Shown: piece by piece, positions 12,891-13,412 of the stretch | Layout: every line of letters begins with the position of its first letter | Position numbering within the stretch: the first letter of the stretch is position 1 | NCBI GenBank assembly: GCA_002448975.1 | Contig: DKBO01000131.1 | Span: forward strand, 5,473-18,884 | Reading direction: 5' to 3' | Length of the DNA stretch: 13,412 bases | Origin: Nitrospiraceae bacterium UBA6898 | GTDB lineage: Bacteria; Nitrospirota; Thermodesulfovibrionia; Thermodesulfovibrionales; UBA6898 | Made by a program: the position numbers and the translations under genes | The notes under the pieces: generated by a model | Told to the model about the DNA's origin: nothing | Seen by the model: only the letters and a program-made list of their open reading frames with translations | The model's database searches: none

Positions 12891-13412
12891 TCAGGCCGGC
12901 CAGTTCACCTTCAGAAAATATTTCATATCTCCGAATGCCCTGCAGAGGCGCCCGACCGCTGCCTCGAATTCCTCGGGACCGAGATTCCTGCTCTCCTGGA
13001 TAAACGAAGCGGTTTTGCCGAGGTACAGCGGCGTAAGCGTCTGCACGAGGTGTTGCTGGTTCATCATCTTCCGGTGATGTGCAAGCGCAAAGCTGCAGAC
13101 GATCTCCGCCCAGACCTCATCCGGGATCTGAAACTTCTCACTCGGCTGCAAAGCCGCCTTTTGCAGGAATGCCTGGATTTCCCTCGGCAGGAATCCTGAC
13201 CATATTTTCATGAACTCCCTGACGCCGAGCCTGAACCGCTCAATCATGGCATCCAGGTTCACGCTGACCGGTGCAGCGCCGGCCTCATGAAAATCCCCAA
13301 ATACCTGGCTTTCTGCCGGCGTGCTTCTCTTCCAGACATCATAGTATAGGTCCATCATGGTGAAGGCAGCTCCGGCAAGCTGAACAAGGATACCACTCAC
13401 GTCGACAGGGCC
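12891..13412 (-). CDS. C-terminal part of an unassigned protein, possibly a glycosyltransferase (runs off window)
   Basis: The frame is open to the right window edge (GPVDVSGILVQLAGAAF and on), so the visible GTG at 13400 is probably internal and the N-terminus is missing. About 173 codons are visible, strongly helical, with WSGFLPREIQAFLQKAA, PDEVWAEIVCSFALAHHRK, QHLVQTLTPLYLGKTASFIQ and RLCRAFGDMKYFLKVNW. The segment with LTPLYLGKTASF reminds me of the helical C-terminal region of some family 2-like glycosyltransferases of the glucosylglycerate/mannosylglycerate synthase kind, where it follows the catalytic domain. The catalytic motifs would lie outside the window, so the assignment is weak. 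Confidence 0.55.
   Translation of the reverse strand, partial: GPVDVSGILVQLAGAAFTMMDLYYDVWKRSTPAESQVFGDFHEAGAAPVSVNLDAMIERFRLGVREFMKIWSGFLPREIQAFLQKAALQPSEKFQIPDEVWAEIVCSFALAHHRKMMNQQHLVQTLTPLYLGKTASFIQESRNLGPEEFEAAVGRLCRAFGDMKYFLKVNWPA

Noticed and set aside
1..13412. CRISPR arrays, tRNA and rRNA genes
   Set aside because: No regularly spaced repeats and no tRNA or rRNA signature sequences were seen on reading; no scan could be run.

Overview
The window looks like chromosomal DNA of a Gram-negative, probably anaerobic or microaerophilic environmental bacterium. A Nitrospirota- or Desulfobacterota/Geobacter-like organism is my guess. The reasons are the mix of Fe-S and radical SAM enzymes, a c-type cytochrome P460 protein, a NifU-type scaffold, a GEMM-I cyclic-dinucleotide riboswitch, and compact operons with Shine-Dalgarno sites. 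No rRNA, tRNA or CRISPR array was seen. The taxonomic call is inference.

Layout. Positions 1-2026 (minus strand) hold a three-gene set: an SPL-family radical SAM protein, an aldo/keto reductase and the 5' part of a DoxX-family membrane protein. Positions 2058-3017 (plus) hold a decayed glucose-1-phosphate thymidylyltransferase gene with about six frameshifts. Positions 3059-3691 (minus) encode endonuclease III with an altered Fe-S ligand set. Positions 3727-5719 form a self-contained unit: a sigma70 promoter, a long leader with a GEMM-I riboswitch whose 3' arm is built into a strong intrinsic terminator, a secreted fibre-like protein of 519 residues, and a terminator. Positions 5720-6831 are low in coding content and contain a broken DDE transposase.

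Positions 6828-8856 (plus) carry a promoter and five small genes: a ferritin-like helical protein, a secreted cupredoxin, a cytochrome P460-type c-heme protein, a NifU-like scaffold and a conserved-looking 65-residue protein. This resembles a small periplasmic redox and metal-handling group. Positions 8944-12103 (plus) start with a promoter of the same hexamers and spacing. They contain a small gene that appears split by two single-base shifts (or, alternatively, three overlapping mini-ORFs), then a radical SAM/SPASM enzyme, an ICMT/PEMT-like membrane methyltransferase and threonine ammonia-lyase. The last three overlap by GTGA and ATGA junctions. Positions 12087-12469 (minus) are a cold-shock gene with promoter, long leader and terminator. 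Positions 12546-12887 encode a SUI1/YciH-type protein, and 12891-13412 (minus) is the C-terminal part of a gene that runs off the window.

The two most interesting items are the cyclic-dinucleotide riboswitch, which carries A at the position that separates cGAMP from c-di-GMP types and controls a surface/secreted fibre protein, and the small gene in front of the SPASM radical SAM enzyme, a RiPP-like arrangement. All assignments come from reading motifs by eye. No database search was possible.
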